DNA from: JAMLHH01 sp035515235 | GTDB lineage: Bacteria > Bacteroidota > Bacteroidia > Chitinophagales > JADIYW01 | Assembly: GCA_035515235.1 (NCBI GenBank) | Contig: DATJBS010000070.1 | Span: forward strand, 1 to 64,000 | Length of the DNA stretch: 64,000 nt | Direction of reading: 5' to 3' | Part shown: piece by piece, positions 24,920 to 34,789 of the stretch | Numbering within the stretch: position 1 is the stretch's first letter | How the letters are laid out: every line of letters begins with the position of its first letter | Made by a program: the position numbers and the translations under genes | Notes under the pieces: generated by a model | What the model was told of the DNA's origin: nothing | Databases searched by the model: none | The model's input: only the letters and a program-made list of their open reading frames with translations

Positions 24920-27058
24920 TTATTTTTTGTCTGTTTTTTCAGGACGTGGAATTAAAACTTTATGGCTCAATTTGAATTTGCCAGTTTTAGGATCTACACC
25001 AATCAATTTGACTTGAATTTTATCACCTTCTTTAAATACTCCGTCTAAATTTTCTAATCTAGCGTGAGATACTTCAGAAATGTGTAACAAACCTTGTTTA
25101 CCAGGAAGGAATTCTACGAATGCACCGAAAGCAACAATATTTTTCACTTCTGCGTCAAATACATCACCGATTTCTGGCACTGCTACAATACCTTTGATTT
25201 TATTGATCGCAGCATCCATATTGTCTTTATTGTTAGACATAATGATTACACGACCGATATTTCTTTCTTTGATTTCCTCGATAGTGATCTCAGTTTGAGT
25301 TTCTTCTTGCATCGCTTGAATAATCTTCCCGCCGGGTCCTATTACTGCACCGATGAATTCTTTTGGAATTTCCATCACGTGAGCTCTTGGAGTATGAGGT
25401 TTCAATTCAGCTCTTGGAGTTGCAATACATTTTTCCATGTGATCAAGGATATGTATTCTTCCACGTTTAGCTTGATTTAAAGCTTCACGCAAAACATCCA
25501 TAGATAAACCATCTACTTTGATATCCATTTGACAACCTGTGATACCATCACGAGTTCCAGTCAATTTGAAGTCCATATCTCCTAAATGATCTTCATCACC
25601 TAAGATATCTGAAAGAATCGCATAGTCATCACCTGAAGAAATCATCCCCATTGCAATACCTGAAACGTGTTTTTTCAATTGAATACCAGCATCCATTAAT
25701 GCTAATGATCCAGCACAAACAGTAGCCATAGATGAAGAACCATTAGATTCTAAGATATCAGACACTACGCGAATAGTGTAAGGATTATCCTCATCTGAAG
25801 GCAACATATTTTTCAATGATCTTAAAGCTAAATTAGCGTGTCCTACTTCTCTTCTTGAAGGACCTCTTTGAGGTTTTACTTCACCTGTTGAGAATGGAGG
25901 GAAATTATAATGCAACAAGAATCTTTTAAATTCTAGACCTGCTGCTTTATCAACCATTTGCTCGTCTTGCTTATTACCTAAAGTAACTGTAGTCAAAGAT
26001 TGAGTTTCACCTCTTGTGAATAAAGCGGAACCGTGAGGAGAAGGTAGATAATCTATCTCCATCGCCAAAGGTCTAATTTCATCTAATTCACGACCATCTA
26101 ATCTTTTTCTCTCTTGTAATACCACTTTACGAATAGTAGTCCATTCTAAATCAGAATAAACTCCATCAAAACCTTTGTAGTCAAAAGTTTCTTTCTCTTC
26201 GTCAGAAATACTATCTAAGAAAGCAGTTTTCACAGCTTTTAATTGATCTTTTCTATCTTGTTTGTTCAATGCAGATTTTGCAACATGAGCAATTCCAGCT
26301 TCACAAGCTGCGCCTACTCTTGCTTCTAATTCTGTCAAAGGTTCAGCAGGAATGAATTCTCTTTTTACGATACCCATTTCTAAAGCCAAAGCTTTTTGTT
26401 GACGGCAGTGAACTTTTACAGCCTCATGACCATAAAGGATGGCTTCGATCAACTCATCTTCTTGAGCTTCGAGAGCTTCTCCTTCTACCATCAAAATATT
26501 TTCTTCGGTAGCACCTAATAAAATATCTAAAGTTGCATTCTTAACTTCAGAAGCTTTAGGATTGACAATGTACTCCCCATTGATTTTGCATACTCTCACT
26601 TCTGAGATAGGTTCTGCAAAAGGAACATCAGAAACACATAAAGCAGCAGATGCCGCTAAACCAGCTAAATTTTCACCTGGAACTTCAGGATCTTGAGAGA
26701 TCACTGAAATCAATATTTGAGTTTCATTCATAAACCCTTCTGGGAATAATGGACGAATCGCTCTATCTACTAATCTACATACTAAAATTTCTGGGTCAGT
26801 TATTCTGCTCTCTCTTCTTAAGAAAGAACCTGGGATACGACCGCTTGAAGCAAATTTCTCTTGATAATCCACTGATAAAGGAAAAAAGCCTTGACCAGGC
26901 TTTGCTTCACGTGCAGCTACTACTGTAGCTAAAATCACTGTATCACCACATTTTACTACAACACTTCCATCCGCTTGTCTGGCTAGCTTACCAGTTTCTA
27001 TCGTCACATTCTGACCGTTTCCGATATCGAACGTTTTTGTAAAGATGTTAAAATGCAT
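24920..27058 (-). CDS. pnp: Polyribonucleotide nucleotidyltransferase (PNPase)
   Basis: This 712-residue protein has two RNase PH domains (about 10-230 and 310-545), a KH domain (about 555-615, with IGPGGKIIQ) and an S1 RNA-binding domain (about 620-690). Landmarks are PGSFLRRESRI and FPPFSTGEVKPQRGPSRRE. It degrades RNA 3' to 5' using phosphate and can add tails, usually as a trimer in the degradosome. It lies 73 bases downstream of rpsO, the conserved rpsO-pnp order, with a terminator between them. Confidence 0.97.
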   Translation of the reverse strand: MHFNIFTKTFDIGNGQNVTIETGKLARQADGSVVVKCGDTVILATVVAAREAKPGQGFFPLSVDYQEKFASSGRIPGSFLRRESRITDPEILVCRLVDRAIRPLFPEGFMNETQILISVISQDPEVPGENLAGLAASAALCVSDVPFAEPISEVRVCKINGEYIVNPKASEVKNATLDILLGATEENILMVEGEALEAQEDELIEAILYGHEAVKVHCRQQKALALEMGIVKREFIPAEPLTELEARVGAACEAGIAHVAKSALNKQDRKDQLKAVKTAFLDSISDEEKETFDYKGFDGVYSDLEWTTIRKVVLQERKRLDGRELDEIRPLAMEIDYLPSPHGSALFTRGETQSLTTVTLGNKQDEQMVDKAAGLEFKRFLLHYNFPPFSTGEVKPQRGPSRREVGHANLALRSLKNMLPSDEDNPYTIRVVSDILESNGSSSMATVCAGSLALMDAGIQLKKHVSGIAMGMISSGDDYAILSDILGDEDHLGDMDFKLTGTRDGITGCQMDIKVDGLSMDVLREALNQAKRGRIHILDHMEKCIATPRAELKPHTPRAHVMEIPKEFIGAVIGPGGKIIQAMQEETQTEITIEEIKERNIGRVIIMSNNKDNMDAAINKIKGIVAVPEIGDVFDAEVKNIVAFGAFVEFLPGKQGLLHISEVSHARLENLDGVFKEGDKIQVKLIGVDPKTGKFKLSHKVLIPRPEKTDKK

Positions 27059-27084
27059 CTAATTAATTTATTTATTAAATATAC

Positions 27085-27115
27085 AAAAAAGCGAGGTATC
27101 TCCACCTCGCTTTTT
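27085..27115 (-). terminator. Terminator between rpsO and pnp
   Basis: GCGAGGT (27091-27097) pairs with ACCTCGC (27104-27110) around a 6-base loop, with A/T runs on both sides, so the full stem can extend into A5/T5. It is a strong, nearly symmetric rho-independent terminator after rpsO. pnp may depend on readthrough or on a promoter within the remaining short gap. Confidence 0.85.
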
Positions 27116-27131
27116 ATTCTTTTCAACTGAA

Positions 27132-27398
27132 TTACTTACGTAAGTTGAGTTTTTCGATGATTGCTCTGTAACGTTGAATATCAGAGTTTGCAAGATATTT
27201 CAACAATTTTTTTCTTTGACCTACCAATTTGTAAAGGGAACGTGTCGATGAAAAATCTTTTCTGTGTCCTTTCAAGTGACCTGAAATGTGATTGATTCGA
27301 TTGGTAATCAAAGCAACTTGTGATTCTACAGATCCTGTGTTTGTTTCAGCACCTCCAAATTCTTTGAAAATTTCTTTTTTGTTATCTGCTGTTAGCAT
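27132..27398 (-). CDS. rpsO: 30S ribosomal protein S15
   Basis: This 88-residue protein has the expected length. HISGHLKGHRKDFSSTRSLY is the rRNA-contacting signature and LVGQRKKLLKYL the following helix. It binds 16S rRNA at the platform early in 30S assembly. In several bacteria S15 represses its own mRNA. The 5' leader here contains two near-copies of TCGTCTA (plus-strand sense, 27402-27421), but I cannot show a repressor fold. Confidence 0.97.
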   Translation of the reverse strand: MLTADNKKEIFKEFGGAETNTGSVESQVALITNRINHISGHLKGHRKDFSSTRSLYKLVGQRKKLLKYLANSDIQRYRAIIEKLNLRK

Positions 27399-27433
27399 TT
27401 TCGTCTAATTAATTTCGTCTATTAAATTCTGTG

Positions 27434-27441
27434 CAAAGTTA
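27434..27441 (-). promoter_or_regulatory. rpsO: rpsO promoter -7 box
   Basis: On the minus strand this reads TAACTTTG, a perfect TAnnTTTG Bacteroidota -7 element, about 36 bases before the rpsO start. No convincing -33 TTG is visible at the usual distance. A leader of roughly 30 bases is implied. Confidence 0.5.
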
Positions 27442-27499
27442 TAAAATTCTACGTAAAAATTCCATTTCACATAAATTTAAAGTAGCACAATGTGGAAAA

Positions 27500-28498
27500 C
27501 TATTCAAATGCAGCTTTTACACCTACAGCTTCAATAATTTTATCTACAGAAATCTCATTCATACACTTGAAATGACCTTTCGGACAGTCCTCTCTTCCAT
27601 ACTTGGAACAAGGCCTGCAATTCAACTCTGTATTTTCAATAAAGATAGATTTTTCTGCTGGGATTCCATAAGGTTCAAAGCCTAAATATGGCACGGTTCC
27701 TCCCCAAATTGAAATGACTTTCTTTTTTAGAGCCGCAGCTATATGCATCATCCCTGTATCATGAGTAATTACAAAGATAGATTGAGCAATAACGCTTGCA
27801 GATTGGTGAAGATTATATTGACCACATTTATTAATAATTTTCAAATCGTCCAATTGCTCTAAATATTGTCCTAATGCAATTTCTTGCTCTCCGCCTATTA
27901 TTATGATGGGAAATTCCAAACGCTGCACCAATTCTTCCCACTTAAATAGTGGTAATTTTTTTGTGAAATAAGTTGCTCCTAATGAGAGGACTGCATATCC
28001 AGAACGATGCGTCAAAGGCACATCTGACCGATAAATCCAATCTTTTTGAGGGATATGAAACTCCAAACCTTTGCCATCATTTTGCACATTCAATTTTTTG
28101 AGTGCATCTAAATATTGTTCAGGGACTTTCTCGTTTTTATATAAATCTCTTTTCAATCCTACACTTAATAATCTTCGTAGAGATTGCTTTTTATATCTGT
28201 AAAACGGTATGGATTCTGGTAATAATTGTTGGAGAATGCGTGTTCTAGTATTGGCATGTAAATCTATTACAGCATCATAATCATTAGAAATGACTTCTTG
28301 AGCGATTTGCCAAAGACTGCTTTTATATAATAGCACATTAGAAATTTGGGGATAACTAGCAACTAAATCTACATATTGCTCTTTAGTTAAAAAATCAATC
28401 TGAGCTTCTGGATAAGTATTTTTGATACATCTTAATGCCAGAGATGTCAATACAATATCTCCAATTGAGCTCAAACGTATCAGCAATATTTTCTTCAT
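27500..28498 (-). CDS. Glycosyltransferase family 9 (heptosyltransferase-like)
   Basis: This 332-residue GT-B enzyme opens ILLIRLSSIGDIVLTSLALR, the GT9 N-terminal signature. The second half has GGTVPYLGFEPYG and ITHDTGMMHIAAALKKKVISIWG, the sugar-nucleotide site. A Cys-rich patch near the C-terminus (NCRPCSKYGREDCPKG) is common in Bacteroidota members. It probably adds a sugar in lipopolysaccharide core assembly at the inner membrane. It precedes rpsO on the same strand but is separated by rpsO's own promoter. Confidence 0.9.
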   Translation of the reverse strand: MKKILLIRLSSIGDIVLTSLALRCIKNTYPEAQIDFLTKEQYVDLVASYPQISNVLLYKSSLWQIAQEVISNDYDAVIDLHANTRTRILQQLLPESIPFYRYKKQSLRRLLSVGLKRDLYKNEKVPEQYLDALKKLNVQNDGKGLEFHIPQKDWIYRSDVPLTHRSGYAVLSLGATYFTKKLPLFKWEELVQRLEFPIIIIGGEQEIALGQYLEQLDDLKIINKCGQYNLHQSASVIAQSIFVITHDTGMMHIAAALKKKVISIWGGTVPYLGFEPYGIPAEKSIFIENTELNCRPCSKYGREDCPKGHFKCMNEISVDKIIEAVGVKAAFE

Positions 28499-28624
28499 TG
28501 ATTTCTATCTGCTCATAAATTTATAAGACTTTCAATTAAAAAGAGAGCATAAGAATAAGTGTTACTAACTAATTCAAACATTCATCGTATTAAAAATCAA
28601 AAACGATTAGGAATTGAGTTAAAT

Positions 28625-28655
28625 AAAAAACCGCAAACAATTCGTTTACGGTTCA
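28625..28655 (-). terminator. Terminator of the GlsB-like gene
   Basis: AACCGCAAAC (28630-28639) pairs with GTTTACGGTT (28645-28654), one mismatch, 5-base loop. On the minus strand it is followed by a run of T, 25 bases after the gene's stop. Confidence 0.75.
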
Positions 28656-28679
28656 TGTATAATTGATTTTAATATTTAT

Positions 28680-28931
28680 CTATCTCCGAAAGACTAAATT
28701 AATAAGGAATAGAATGACCACTGCACCAATAGCTCCTGTAAATATAGCTCCTAGCCATCCTGTTCCAAGACTGATTCCTAATATTCCAAAGAGCCAATAA
28801 CCTACAAAACTACCGATAATACCTACGATGATATTTCCTATGAGGCCTAAACCACTTCCTTTGTACAACACTCCACCGAGCCATCCTGCTAATGCTCCAA
28901 TTATCAATGTTGCTATAATACCTGCTTCCAT
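28680..28931 (-). CDS. GlsB/YeaQ/YmgE family membrane protein
   Basis: This 83-residue protein has three glycine-rich membrane helices. The signature includes GALAGWLGG, GLIGNIIVGIIGSFVGYWL and TGAIGAVVILFLINL. The family is annotated as transglycosylase-associated and is often stress-induced; its biochemical role is not known. It is single-gene, with its own terminator and about 155 bases of upstream spacer shared with the DUF1501 gene end. Confidence 0.9.
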   Translation of the reverse strand: MEAGIIATLIIGALAGWLGGVLYKGSGLGLIGNIIVGIIGSFVGYWLFGILGISLGTGWLGAIFTGAIGAVVILFLINLVFRR

Positions 28932-29086
28932 AATATATGTTTTTGATTTTAAATTTATACCAACATGTACGTCACCTACTTCAGCAAGGTTTCATTTAGG
29001 TTAAAAAAACATCAATTCAATAAATTACTTTTGAGATAGTTATAATTTAGAAGAGCAACTTTAGCATCTATTCTGCAAAATAAAAT

Positions 29087-30958
29087 CTATTGTTTGATAA
29101 ACTGCTGAGTCATCATCCTATCTTGACCAGAAATACTAACAAAGTAAACTCCTTTAGGTAAATTACGAATATCGATATGTTGCTGTCCATCCCTACTTTC
29201 TAGCTGTTGCTCAATGATAAGACGACCTGCAGTGCTATAAATTTGAACTCGATGTCCAGTCTTCAAATCTTTGGTATGTATGACAATCCAATCTTGCGCA
29301 GGATTAGGATAAACTACAATCTGAGCTTCTAATTGAAAATAAACGGAAATGACATTGCTATAGGTTGCTGTACCATCAAAATCAATTTGCTTCAGTCTAT
29401 AATAATAGGTACCCGATGAACTGAGCAGATCAGAGTGTCGATATGAAACAGGAATATTTGTAGTACCATAACCTTTCACTGATCCGATTTTCTCAAAATC
29501 TTTAACATCTTCAGATCTTTCAATTTCAAATCTTTCGTTATTGAATTCACTGGCTGTTTCCCAATTCAGAATAGTCGTATTTCCATCTAAGGTTCCAGTA
29601 AATCTGAGTAACTCTACTGGTAAAATATCTACAGGTTGAAAGATGGGTAATTTAGCATAACTTCCGCCTAATACATCATCAGCTTCCGCCTTTTCCATAC
29701 CTAACCAATCTTGCATGACTGTGGTATAAATCTGACGGTAATCAAACTGCATAGCAACTTGATCTTTTACTGTAGCTTGCTCTGGCAAATCAGGAGCTTC
29801 TCCAATCATCCCTTTTATTCTCATTGCAGAAGTACCTAAATGATCCGATACTTGATTCAATGCTGCACCAAAGAAAAACACAGGTGCACCTACTCCATGA
29901 TCAGTACCTAGACTATCATTACTTTTTATTCGTCTTCCAAATTCTGAGAAAGTCATTCCCACCACATCTTGAGCTTTATTCAACCTCAACAAATCCTGCT
30001 GAAATGCAAATATCGAGTCGGATAACATTTTGAGATGATCAGCATGTTTACCAGTTCTTTTATTTCCTGTCTCTACTTGATACTCATGCGTGTCAAAAGA
30101 ACCAGGATGTTTTATGATATAAACTGGAGTTTTTAATCCTCCATTAATTAATCTCGCAACGATTTGTAATTGTTTCCCTAATTGATTCTCGGGATAAGTA
30201 ATCGCTTGCTGGTAAGAATATTGATAAGCTGTTCTTATAGAACTAGAATACACATTACTTTGATCTTTCATCAATCTCAGAAAGTTCAATTCAAATCCAT
30301 AATCGTCGTCAGGAGCATTGGCAGAGGTATCATTAATAATATTCATTAAAGCCTCTGGATTAGAGGTACTATAACCTAAATTCAAATCATTTCCTTGCAA
30401 AGAAAAAGGCAAAGTTGTACCTATATTAATCGCTAATGGGTGGGGCATTTGCGTATTGGGATAACCATTAGGATACCCTGGATATTTCTTTTCTAAAGTT
30501 CTTCCTATCCATCCTGTCTCCAAAACCACTTCACTCGGAGAACCTGACATCCAAATATCTGTAGCTCTGAAGTGACTTAAATTTGGATTAGGATATGAAA
30601 CACCTTGAATGATTGTGAGCATTTCGTCATTTGCTAAAGATTGCATTCCAGACATAGAAGGATGTAAGCCTGCTGCATCATTATGACTGATAGATAAAAC
30701 AGAAGATTCAGGGATTAATATATTAGATCGTGCATTGACTAATTTATCCCACTGTTGAATCGGCAAAACTGTATTTAGACCATCATTTCCTCCATTCAAT
30801 TGGATTACCACTAAAATCTTGCCCGTATCTGCTGCTCTTTTAGCCATGACCTCTAGAGGTTCGTCATAAAGCGTATTGGCAGAAACTAAAGGAAAACCAT
30901 TTAACAAAAGAGGAAGCGACATTGCCCCTGTATTTTTAAGAAAATTTCTTCTTTTCAT
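29087..30958 (-). CDS. DUF1501 protein with Tat-like signal and T9SS sorting domain (copy 1)
   Basis: This 623-residue protein begins KRRNFLKNTGAMSLPLLL, a twin-arginine-type signal, then the DUF1501 (sulfatase-like fold) domain to about 455 with QLNGGNDGLNTVLP, FSEFGRRIKSN and GTDHGVGAPVFFFGAAL. A beta-sandwich spacer (LPVELLRFTG, LNWETASEFNNERFEIERS) and a type A C-terminal sorting signal (VYPNPAQDW, then LPKGVYFVSI) follow. It is predicted to be folded before export, then moved to the cell surface by T9SS. It starts 1 base after the DUF1800 stop. It is a tandem paralogue of 32917-34788. Function is unknown. Confidence 0.92.
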   Translation of the reverse strand: MKRRNFLKNTGAMSLPLLLNGFPLVSANTLYDEPLEVMAKRAADTGKILVVIQLNGGNDGLNTVLPIQQWDKLVNARSNILIPESSVLSISHNDAAGLHPSMSGMQSLANDEMLTIIQGVSYPNPNLSHFRATDIWMSGSPSEVVLETGWIGRTLEKKYPGYPNGYPNTQMPHPLAINIGTTLPFSLQGNDLNLGYSTSNPEALMNIINDTSANAPDDDYGFELNFLRLMKDQSNVYSSSIRTAYQYSYQQAITYPENQLGKQLQIVARLINGGLKTPVYIIKHPGSFDTHEYQVETGNKRTGKHADHLKMLSDSIFAFQQDLLRLNKAQDVVGMTFSEFGRRIKSNDSLGTDHGVGAPVFFFGAALNQVSDHLGTSAMRIKGMIGEAPDLPEQATVKDQVAMQFDYRQIYTTVMQDWLGMEKAEADDVLGGSYAKLPIFQPVDILPVELLRFTGTLDGNTTILNWETASEFNNERFEIERSEDVKDFEKIGSVKGYGTTNIPVSYRHSDLLSSSGTYYYRLKQIDFDGTATYSNVISVYFQLEAQIVVYPNPAQDWIVIHTKDLKTGHRVQIYSTAGRLIIEQQLESRDGQQHIDIRNLPKGVYFVSISGQDRMMTQQFIKQ

Positions 30959-30959
30959 A

Positions 30960-32759
30960 TTAGGTCAAGTGAAATTCTGCAAGTTGCAAAAGATGAACAA
31001 ATAAAGTTCTCAGTCTATTTTTTGCATTAGTACTATTGAGGATTGGATTTGACTTGTAAGAATTCCATGCATTTGTCCAATAAGCATCATTTGTTTGATT
31101 ATATAACAAAGTAGATATTTTGATAGCATTTCTTTGTTCTAAAGATAAATTGACCGGAAGAAGATGCTTGATGACCTCTTGCACTAATAGATTAGGATTT
31201 GTGCAAATTGCATTAGAAAACTGAGAAATATATGCTAATTCATCGTACTTAATAATTACAAGAAGACCATTTAAACGCAAAATAAATCCATTAAAAAGGG
31301 TCTGTATATAAGTATACCTTTTTTGCAAGGTATTGCTATTGATCCAATATTGATAATAGTTGGGCTTTTGATAAAAAGCAGACCATCCTGAAACATTGGG
31401 AACTTCTCCCATCACCTGCCCCATCTCTCTGAGCCCTTCTTCACTAATAGTGAATAAGAATTGATATTGAGCTTGATGATTATTAGGATCGCTAACATTA
31501 TAAGCTAAATTAAACTCTCTCATATTACCTATCAGAAAATCAAAAGGAGATTTTATCATCACTCCTCTATTCGCTGTATCGTAAAAATGTTCACTTTTAA
31601 ATAAAGCATTTAACACAGGTAGTATTTCCCAATTATTCTGAATGAAAATTTGTGCTAATGGCTGTATGACATTCAATTCTATATTTTCATCTATGTCATA
31701 ATACACAAAGTACCTGTACAATCTTCGACATATATGCTCAGCCACCATAGTGTTTTTAGAGAATATCATATCAATGAATGCATCTAATTCAGAAGCTCCA
31801 GTACCAGGTATAATTGTATTATCAAAAAAAGCTGAAAATTGTTTAGCAGAATAATCGTGCAGATTTGAAACGAATGTGGTGCTTGTATAAGCTTGATTTA
31901 AATTTTGGACTCTCCATCCAGAAAGTAGTTTTGCGGCTTGGACCACATCACCTTGAGTATAAGTAGTACCTGAATTATTTCCAAGTGTAAATAGCTCCAT
32001 GACTTCTCTAGCAAAATTTTCATCTGGAGCAGTTTTAGAATTGGCTTGATTATTTAGATAATACATCATCGCCGGATGTGTAGCTACTTGTCTGATCAAT
32101 TGCTTATAATTACCAGTAGCATTATCTCTAAACATTTTTATATAATCGTAGCATATCCGCGCTGAATTATTACCACAGAATAAATTACTAGAATTGTAAA
32201 TCTCATCAAAATTGATCGGAATAAAATGATACCAGAATTGAACCATCTTTTCTCTTATTGAAATATTTTGATTCAATGCTTGATGCAACAACCACAGCTT
32301 GAGTGATTCTGATCTATATAGATTCGTAAAATATCCTTGTTCGAAAGAAGTAAAGGCATTATTAGTCCAATCAGCACCATAAGGCAATCCGTTTTCATCT
32401 GCTTGCAAGTTTTGATACCAATTCAAAGGCTTTGGAGGTGGTACAATATCAACCGCAAGAACCAAATCTACAGACTCGTTCATGGTCTTTGTAGCAAGTG
32501 AATTTAAATCTGACTTTTTAAAACCAAAACCAGTTCTTCGAAGTAAATGCAATTTCTCCCAATCCGTCCATACACCAGTATAAGCACTTAATCCAGAAGT
32601 GACATTGCCTATGCGTTGAGAAGTTTTAATACTAAATTCCTCTAAGTTCTTCTCAATAATACGTGTAGATAAACTGTCTGAGACAACTTTTTGAGATACA
32701 TTAGTATTCTTTATTCTATCTAACCATATTTGGGGATCTATGACTATCTTTCCATCCAT
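30960..32759 (-). CDS. DUF1800 protein (copy 1)
   Basis: This 599-residue protein carries the DUF1800 core: WEKLHLLRRTGFGFKKSDL, IREKMVQFWYHFIPI, RQVATHPAMMYYLNNQANS, NFAREVMELFTLGNN and AEHICRRLYRYFVYYD. No signal peptide is visible in the first 60 residues, so how it meets its exported DUF1501 partner is unclear. DUF1800-DUF1501 pairs are widespread in Bacteroidota and Planctomycetota with no known role. Compared with the second copy it has about eight extra residues near FILRLNGLLVI, encoded beside a short repeat. Confidence 0.9.
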   Translation of the reverse strand: MDGKIVIDPQIWLDRIKNTNVSQKVVSDSLSTRIIEKNLEEFSIKTSQRIGNVTSGLSAYTGVWTDWEKLHLLRRTGFGFKKSDLNSLATKTMNESVDLVLAVDIVPPPKPLNWYQNLQADENGLPYGADWTNNAFTSFEQGYFTNLYRSESLKLWLLHQALNQNISIREKMVQFWYHFIPINFDEIYNSSNLFCGNNSARICYDYIKMFRDNATGNYKQLIRQVATHPAMMYYLNNQANSKTAPDENFAREVMELFTLGNNSGTTYTQGDVVQAAKLLSGWRVQNLNQAYTSTTFVSNLHDYSAKQFSAFFDNTIIPGTGASELDAFIDMIFSKNTMVAEHICRRLYRYFVYYDIDENIELNVIQPLAQIFIQNNWEILPVLNALFKSEHFYDTANRGVMIKSPFDFLIGNMREFNLAYNVSDPNNHQAQYQFLFTISEEGLREMGQVMGEVPNVSGWSAFYQKPNYYQYWINSNTLQKRYTYIQTLFNGFILRLNGLLVIIKYDELAYISQFSNAICTNPNLLVQEVIKHLLPVNLSLEQRNAIKISTLLYNQTNDAYWTNAWNSYKSNPILNSTNAKNRLRTLFVHLLQLAEFHLT

Positions 32760-32916
32760 ACTGTATTGAAGATAGAATTTGTATATGAAAAAACTTAAAA
32801 TGTTAAGAGATAATTTTTCAAATTAGAATTTAACGTTCAAATGTCAAATTTCATTTTGTAGGTCATTGCTTAACAGTATGTTATGAAATTTTAATATGTC
32901 AATTAAACACAAAAAA

Positions 32917-34788
32917 TTATTGCTTTATAAACTGTTGAGTAATAATTCTTTCTTGACCATAAATACTAACAAAGTATGCACCTTTAGGTAAATTACGAAC
33001 ATCAACTTCTTGCTGACCATTTCTTGATTCTAATTGTTGGTCTATTAAAAGATTCCCTGAAGTACTAAAAACCTGAACTCGATATCTAGCATTGAGGTCA
33101 TTTGCTTTTACAATAATCCAATCTTGTGCAGGATTAGGATAGACCATGATTTGAGTTTCAATTTGAAAATAAACTGCTATGATATTACTATAAGTGGCCG
33201 TACCATCGTAATCTATTTGCTTAAGTCTATAATAATATGTTCCAGAAGAATTTAATTGATCAGAATGACGATAAGCTACAGGAATATTAGAAGTCCCATA
33301 TCCACTTTTAACTCCAATTTTCTCAAAATCATTGACATCTTCAGATCTTTCGATTTCAAATCTATCATTATTGAATTCACTTGCGGTTTCCCAATTCAAA
33401 ATGGTTGTATTTCCATCTAATTTTCCAGTAAAACTGAGCAATTCTACCGGCAATATATCTACCTGATGGAAAATAGGCAATTTGGAATAACTACCTCCAA
33501 GTACTTGATCTGCTTCGGATTTCTCCATACCTAGCCAATCTTGCATGACTGTAGAATAAATTTGACGATAATCAAATTGCATAGGAACCTGATCGTTCAC
33601 AGAAGCTTGGTAAGGCAAAACTGGAGACTCTCCTATCATTCCTTTTATTCTCATAGAAGACGTTCCTAGATGATCTGCAACTTGATTTAATGCTGCTCCA
33701 AAGAAAAATACTGGAGCCCCTACTCCATGATCGGTACCTCTACTATTATTACTTTTTATTCTCCTACCAAATTCTGAAAAAGTCATTCCTACTACGATCT
33801 CAGCTTTTTTCATTCTTATCAAATCTTGTTGAAAAGCAAAAATTGAATCGGATAATATTTGTAAATTTTCTGCATGTCTACCCGTCTTTGTATTTCCAGC
33901 TTCTACTTGAAACTCATGTGAATCAAAAGAAAAAGGATGTTTTACTATATAAACTGGTGTTTTCAAACCACCATTAATCAGTCTTGCTACAATTTTTAAT
34001 TGCTCTCCCAATTTATTAGTAGGATAGTTGATATTATCTTGATAGGAATAATCGTAAGCAGCCTTTATAGAATTGGAATAAATATTGCTTTGATCCTTCA
34101 TCATTCTGAGAAAACTGAGCTCAAATCCATAATCAGAATCAGGCACTTCTCCAGACGACTCGTTGATAATATTCATGAGCTTATCTGGGTCTAGTGTATT
34201 GTATCCAAAATTCAAATCTTGACCTTGAAGCACAAATGGCAATGTAGTACCTATATTAATAGATAATGGATCTGGCATTTCTGAATTAGGGTAACCTGTC
34301 GGGAAACCTGGATATTTCTTTTCTAAAGATCTACCTATCCATCCTGTATCCATATAAACTTCACTTGAGGAACCTGACATCCAAATATCATTTGATCTAA
34401 AGTGACTCAAGTTTGGATTAGGATAAGAAACTCCTTGAATAATAGTCAACATTTCATCGTTGGCCAAGTTCTGCATTCCTGTCATAACTGGATGCAAACC
34501 TGAGTCATCATTATGATGGATTTTTAAAACTGAAGATTCTGGAACTAAAATATTCGACCTTGCATTAATGAGTTGATTCCATTGCTGCATGGGCAAAACT
34601 GTATTTAACCCATCATTACCACCATTCAATTGTATAATCACTAAAATCTTTCCTGTATCTGCAGCTCTTTTTGCCATGACTTCCAAAGGTTCATCATCTA
34701 AAGTATTGGCAGAAATTAAAGGAAAACCATTTAAGAAAAGAGGAAGCGATATAGCTCCTGTATTTTTAAGAAAATTTCTTCTTTTCAT
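32917..34788 (-). CDS. DUF1501 protein with Tat-like signal and T9SS sorting domain (copy 2)
   Basis: It has the same length (623) and layout as copy 1: RRNFLKNTG signal, DUF1501 domain, spacer, then a type A sorting signal ending LPKGAYFVSIYGQERI. Most differences from copy 1 are conservative and spread evenly, so the pair diverged after a tandem duplication rather than by recent conversion. It starts 1 base after the stop of its DUF1800 partner. Surface location is inferred from the sorting domain. Confidence 0.92.
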   Translation of the reverse strand: MKRRNFLKNTGAISLPLFLNGFPLISANTLDDEPLEVMAKRAADTGKILVIIQLNGGNDGLNTVLPMQQWNQLINARSNILVPESSVLKIHHNDDSGLHPVMTGMQNLANDEMLTIIQGVSYPNPNLSHFRSNDIWMSGSSSEVYMDTGWIGRSLEKKYPGFPTGYPNSEMPDPLSINIGTTLPFVLQGQDLNFGYNTLDPDKLMNIINESSGEVPDSDYGFELSFLRMMKDQSNIYSNSIKAAYDYSYQDNINYPTNKLGEQLKIVARLINGGLKTPVYIVKHPFSFDSHEFQVEAGNTKTGRHAENLQILSDSIFAFQQDLIRMKKAEIVVGMTFSEFGRRIKSNNSRGTDHGVGAPVFFFGAALNQVADHLGTSSMRIKGMIGESPVLPYQASVNDQVPMQFDYRQIYSTVMQDWLGMEKSEADQVLGGSYSKLPIFHQVDILPVELLSFTGKLDGNTTILNWETASEFNNDRFEIERSEDVNDFEKIGVKSGYGTSNIPVAYRHSDQLNSSGTYYYRLKQIDYDGTATYSNIIAVYFQIETQIMVYPNPAQDWIIVKANDLNARYRVQVFSTSGNLLIDQQLESRNGQQEVDVRNLPKGAYFVSIYGQERIITQQFIKQ

Positions 34789-34789
34789 A

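Noticed and set aside
25080..25480. Plus-strand frames across pnp
   Set aside because: Antisense shadows of a highly conserved gene.
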